Positions 61,119 to 64,000 of a stretch of 64,000 bases of DNA are shown here, piece after piece. The notes under the pieces are model-generated. The model saw only the letters and a list, made by a program, of their open reading frames with translations. It had not been told where the DNA came from and made no database searches. The DNA lies in contig CAZVPI010000009.1 of NCBI GenBank assembly GCA_964628035.1, positions 37,203 through 101,202 of the forward strand, read 5' to 3'. The first letter of the stretch is position 1, and every line of letters begins with the position of its first letter. The DNA is from UBA2199 sp964628035 (GTDB lineage: Bacteria > Acidobacteriota > Aminicenantia > UBA2199). The position numbers and the translations under genes are program-made.

Positions 61119-62188
61119 CCATGCCGGAGCGCCTGAAAATGCGGTCGGCCAAGGCGGGATTGCCTCCGGGGACGCTGGTGCACATCGGCACGCGGCAGGT
61201 GGGCGAGACGCGCGTGCGCATCATCGACTACGACGAAAGCGGCGTGCGCGAGACGGCCCGGGCGGCGCTGGCCGACTGCGTCCCCTTCCGCGACAGCGAG
61301 TCGGTGACCTGGATCGACATCGAGGGGTTGCAGGATATCCCCCTGCTGGAGGGGCTCGGCCGGTGCTACGGTCTGCACCCGCTGATCCTGGAAGACATCC
61401 TCAATACCGACCAGCGGCCCAAGACCGACGACATGGAGGGCTACATCTACATCGTGCTCAAGATGCTCGACTTCGATCCCGGGAGCCTGGAGATCGTTTC
61501 CGAGCAGGTCAGCCTCGTCTTCGGCCGCCACTACGTGATCTCGCTGCAGGAAGGGCGCGAGGGAGACCTGTTCGAGCCCCTGCGCGAGCGCATCCGCGCC
61601 GGCAAGGGGCGCCTGCGGCGCCTAGGCTCCGACTTCCTGGCCTACTCGCTGCTCGACACCGTCATCGACCACTACTTTGCCATCGTCGAGAGGTTCGCCG
61701 AGCGCATCGAGTCGCTCGAGGAGGAGCTGGTCGGCAACCCACGGCCGGAAACGCTCCACCAGATCCACCGCCTGAAGCGGGAGATGATCCTGCTCCGCAA
61801 GGCGGCCTGGCCGCTGCGCGAAGTGGTCAACGCCTTGGAAAAGAGCGATTCGGAGCTGATCCGGCCGGCGACCAAGCTCTTCCTGCGCGACCTGTACGAC
61901 CACGCCATCCACATCGTCGACAGCGTCGAGACGTACCGCGAGATGCTCTCCGGCATGATCGACATCTATCTTTCCTCGGTGAGCAACCGCATGAACCAGG
62001 TGATGAGGGTGCTGACCATCATCGCCACCATCTTCATGCCCCTGACCTTCCTGGCCGGCATTTACGGCATGAACTTCCGCTACATGCCCGAGCTGGGATG
62101 GCCCTGGGGCTATCCGCTGGTGCTGTTGGCCATGTTCGTCCTGGCCGGAGCCATGTTGTTTTTTTTCAAAAAGAAACATTGGCTGTAG
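61115..62188 (+). CDS. corA: CorA-family Mg2+/Co2+ transporter
   Basis: 357 residues if GTG 61115 (overlapping the GNAT stop) is used; ATG 61121 is the alternative. A cytoplasmic alpha/beta funnel domain is followed by a long helix and two C-terminal membrane helices with the GMN motif (YGMNFRYMPELGWPWG). It is a pentameric channel for divalent metals. Why it is coupled to the ligase cluster is unclear. Confidence 0.93.
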   Translation: MTMPERLKMRSAKAGLPPGTLVHIGTRQVGETRVRIIDYDESGVRETARAALADCVPFRDSESVTWIDIEGLQDIPLLEGLGRCYGLHPLILEDILNTDQRPKTDDMEGYIYIVLKMLDFDPGSLEIVSEQVSLVFGRHYVISLQEGREGDLFEPLRERIRAGKGRLRRLGSDFLAYSLLDTVIDHYFAIVERFAERIESLEEELVGNPRPETLHQIHRLKREMILLRKAAWPLREVVNALEKSDSELIRPATKLFLRDLYDHAIHIVDSVETYREMLSGMIDIYLSSVSNRMNQVMRVLTIIATIFMPLTFLAGIYGMNFRYMPELGWPWGYPLVLLAMFVLAGAMLFFFKKKHWL

Positions 62189-62350
62189 CTCCTTCTCCAT
62201 CCCGTTATGCGTGAACGGGCTATCCGACCGGTCGTTGTGCGTTGTGCGCAACCACACTCGATCGGCTCTTTGCTTTTTCGCATGACGCCTAACGAAGAGC
62301 ATTGCCTTGCCGCCTTGGGCTCAGCCAGATGACGGAGGAACCCCGCGCGC

Positions 62351-62379
62351 TTGACAGGCAGCCGGGAATCTGATATGAA
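62351..62379 (+). promoter_or_regulatory. Promoter of the trp leader-trpB2 unit
   Basis: Perfect TTGACA (62351-62356), a 17-nt spacer and TATGAA (62374-62379). The predicted start is near 62386, one base before the leader-peptide ATG. The upstream gap 62189-62350 shows nothing else. Confidence 0.7.
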
Positions 62380-62386
62380 TCGGGCA

Positions 62387-62464
62387 ATGTCTTGTGAACG
62401 GGATTTCCTGCCGCTCGCTTCCGCCTGGCTCCGCGCCTGGTGGTGGGCGGCTCCGTCCGCCTGA
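62387..62464 (+). CDS. trpL: Trp-rich leader peptide (attenuator type) upstream of trpB2
   Basis: 25 codons starting at the predicted transcription start. Tryptophan occupies positions 14, 18, 19 and 20 (AWLRAWWWAAPSA at the C-terminus). Four Trp codons in 25 is far above chance. Segments CCGCC (62421-62425), GGCGG (62446-62450) and CCGCC (62457-62461) can pair in two exclusive ways around the Trp codons. A ribosome stalled for lack of Trp would change the fold. The peptide has no Shine-Dalgarno and would be leaderless. Confidence 0.75.
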   Translation: MSCERDFLPLASAWLRAWWWAAPSA

Positions 62465-62489
62465 AAATATAACCTCACCCCCATTTTCC

Positions 62490-62523
62490 TTTTCTCGAAA
62501 ACATCACATTTTCAAGGAGAAAA
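62490..62523 (+). promoter_or_regulatory. Hairpin over the trpB2 ribosome-binding site
   Basis: TTTTCTC (62490-62496) can pair with GAGAAAA (62517-62523), and GAAAA (62497-62501) with TTTTC (62509-62513). The Shine-Dalgarno AAGGAG (62514-62519) is trapped in the stem and bulge. No GC-rich stem with a U-run is seen, so translational rather than transcriptional control is likely. Confidence 0.5.
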
Positions 62524-62525
62524 AC

Positions 62526-63800
62526 ATGGAACGATTTTCAGAACGCAAACAGGAATTTCTGCCGACCCATTTCTACAATATCAAGGCCGATCTGGAGGAG
62601 CAGCCCAAGCCGCCCCTGCACCCAGGGACCAGGCAGCCGCTCGACCCATCGGCGCTGCAGGCGATCTTCCCCAGGGGCTTCATCGCCCAAGAGACCAGCC
62701 GCGAGCGCTTCGTGCCGATCCCGGCCACGGTGCGCGAAGCCTATGCCCAGTATCGACCCACGCCGCTGGTCTATGCCGGCGAGCTGAAGAAGAGGCTGCA
62801 CACGCCGGCGCACATATTCTACAAGTATGAGGGGGTGAGCCCCATGGGCAGCCACAAGCTCAACACGGCCCTGATGCAGGCCTATCTTGCCTCCCAGGAG
62901 GGGGTGCGGGAGCTCGTCACCGAGACCGGTGCCGGGCAATGGGGGTCGGCCCTTTCCTATGCCGGCGAGCGCTTCGGGGTCAAAGTCCGCGTCTTCATGG
63001 TCCGCGCCAGCTACCGCCAGAAGCCTGGGCGGCGCATCCTGATGAACCTGGCTGGAGGCCGGGTGGAGGAGAGCCCGGGGCCCAGCACCGAGGCCGGTCT
63101 GGCCTATTTCCGCCAGAACCCCGACCATCCCGGCAGCCTGGGCATCGCCATCGCCGAGGCGGTGGAGACCGTCCTGAAGAACCCGGATAGCAAGTACGCC
63201 CTGGGCTCGGTGCTGGACAGCGTGCTGCTGCACCAGTCGGTCATCGGCCTGGAGGCGGAAAAGCAGCTGGCCGGCCTGGGCCTGGAGCCCGACGCGGTCA
63301 TCGGCTGCGTCGGCGGCGGTTCCAATTTCGCCGGCGTCAGCTTCCCTTTCGTGCACCGCAACCTGCGGCAGGGTAACAAGATCGAGTTCATCGCCGTGGA
63401 GCCCACGGCCTGCCCCTCGCTCACCAAAGGCGACCTGCGCTACGACCACGGCGACAGCGCCGGCCTGACGCCGCTGCTCTACATGCACACCCTGGGCAAG
63501 GATTTCATCCCGCCGCCGATCCATGCCGGCGGCCTGCGCTATCACGGCATGGCGCCGCTGGTCAGCCATCTGGCTGCCCGTGGGCTGGTGCAGGGGCGCG
63601 CTTATCAACAGGAGCGGGTCTTCGCCGCGGCGCGCACGTTCTTTGCCTGCGAGGGCATCCTGCCCGCCCCCGAGTCGGCCCATGCCATCGCCGCCGTGAT
63701 CGAGGAGGCCGAGAAGGCCAGGGAAGAAAACCGCGAGAAGGTGATCCTGTTCAACCTTTCGGGACACGGGTTTTTGGATTTGGCGGCGTATGAGAATTGA
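62526..63800 (+). CDS. trpB2: Tryptophan synthase beta-like protein TrpB2
   Basis: 424 residues from ATG 62526 with AAGGAG upstream; this length with the N-terminal extension is typical of TrpB2 rather than TrpB1. The PLP Lys lies in GVSPMGSHKLNTAL, the indole-site segment is ETGAGQWGSALSYAG, and the phosphate-binding loop is CVGGGSNFAG. It condenses indole with serine. No trpA is adjacent, so it may salvage indole. Expression is probably set by the leader peptide. Confidence 0.93.
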   Translation: MERFSERKQEFLPTHFYNIKADLEEQPKPPLHPGTRQPLDPSALQAIFPRGFIAQETSRERFVPIPATVREAYAQYRPTPLVYAGELKKRLHTPAHIFYKYEGVSPMGSHKLNTALMQAYLASQEGVRELVTETGAGQWGSALSYAGERFGVKVRVFMVRASYRQKPGRRILMNLAGGRVEESPGPSTEAGLAYFRQNPDHPGSLGIAIAEAVETVLKNPDSKYALGSVLDSVLLHQSVIGLEAEKQLAGLGLEPDAVIGCVGGGSNFAGVSFPFVHRNLRQGNKIEFIAVEPTACPSLTKGDLRYDHGDSAGLTPLLYMHTLGKDFIPPPIHAGGLRYHGMAPLVSHLAARGLVQGRAYQQERVFAAARTFFACEGILPAPESAHAIAAVIEEAEKAREENREKVILFNLSGHGFLDLAAYEN

Positions 63801-63812
63801 GAAGTAGCTTGA

Positions 63813-63918
63813 GACGTTAGATGTTAGACGTTAATAGTCAGCAAGAGGAATAAAATGAGTAACGAGTGAAAAGGGACGATCCTGAAGGTCCCCGACGAGC
63901 GGAGTGACGAGTGAAGAA
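63813..63918. repeat. Word-like degenerate repeats after trpB2
   Basis: ACGTTAGATGTTAGACGTTAA (63813-63833) is a short near-tandem. GAGTAACGAGTGAAAAGGGA (63857-63876) and GACGAGCGGAGTGACGAGTG (63894-63913) are further members of the GTGACGAG family seen at 5.0, 14.2 and 37.9 kb. Bases 63919-64000 hold no recognisable feature. Confidence 0.5.
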
Positions 63919-64000
63919 CAGCGAATAGATCTCGGAGTAGTCCTACGGTAGTGTCAAGTATTTTTCGCACTTTTGATTTGAGGTAGTCCTTAAACCAAAA

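Overview
The window is about 64 kb of GC-rich chromosome from a diderm bacterium. It carries an LPS-transport ATPase (LptB), a type IV pilus secretin operon and lipoproteins with lipoboxes. Gene order and style (KamA, alpha-glucan phosphorylase, CHAT protein, degenerate word-like intergenic repeats) suggest an uncultured Acidobacteriota/Aminicenantes-like lineage. That placement is inference; no rRNA or tRNA gene was seen to anchor it. No insertion sequence, prophage or CRISPR array was recognised.

Layout. 1-5 kb: start of a CDF metal exporter, a CopA copper ATPase and a secreted C69 dipeptidase. 5-13.5 kb: an RlmD-like RNA methyltransferase, a coiled-coil membrane protein, an HD protein/lptB/radical-SAM operon, a DUF401 membrane protein, a PseG-like protein and ornithine aminotransferase. 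13.7-19.5 kb: a CBS protein, a C26 amidase, and the fatty-acid operon yceD-rpmF-plsX-fabG-acpP-fabF. 19.6-27.6 kb: a phosphatase-superfamily lipoprotein, an ECF sigma/anti-sigma/exported-protein operon divergent from a secreted CHAT protease, an aldolase, and fabD. 27.8-37.8 kb: pilMNOPQ, two lipoproteins, a TPR protein, a Roadblock-like protein and alpha-glucan phosphorylase. 38-44 kb: def-fmt-rsmB divergent from mutL-mutY. 44-57 kb: phosphate acquisition (DUF47-Pit, pstSCAB1B2) surrounding a set of glycosyltransferases. 57-62 kb: kamA, two ATP-grasp ligases, GNAT and corA. 62-64 kb: trpB2.

Most notable. (1) Six promoters at 46.6-53 kb share one geometry: 11-bp-spaced TTAAYC-like direct repeats followed by 9 nt and a -10-like hexamer. 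They precede pstS, three glycosyltransferase units, a PHP phosphoesterase, a DUF4388 protein and a 70-codon ORF. This looks like a Pho regulon that couples phosphate uptake to phosphate-free glycolipid synthesis. (2) pstB is duplicated in tandem, and the two copies have lost complementary ATPase motifs (Q-loop and H-loop in one, LSGGQ in the other). They would form a heterodimer with one canonical and one dead ATP site. (3) A 25-codon leader peptide with four Trp codons, three consecutive, lies at the predicted transcription start of trpB2, and a hairpin covers the trpB2 ribosome-binding site. (4) Several near-consensus promoters place their -10 hexamer 6-9 nt from a start codon, implying leaderless mRNAs. 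(5) Degenerate word-like repeats (CGTACGGC-type, GTGACAAGTGAC-type and a ~250-bp mosaic) cap gene ends as long inverted repeats and even encode protein tails.
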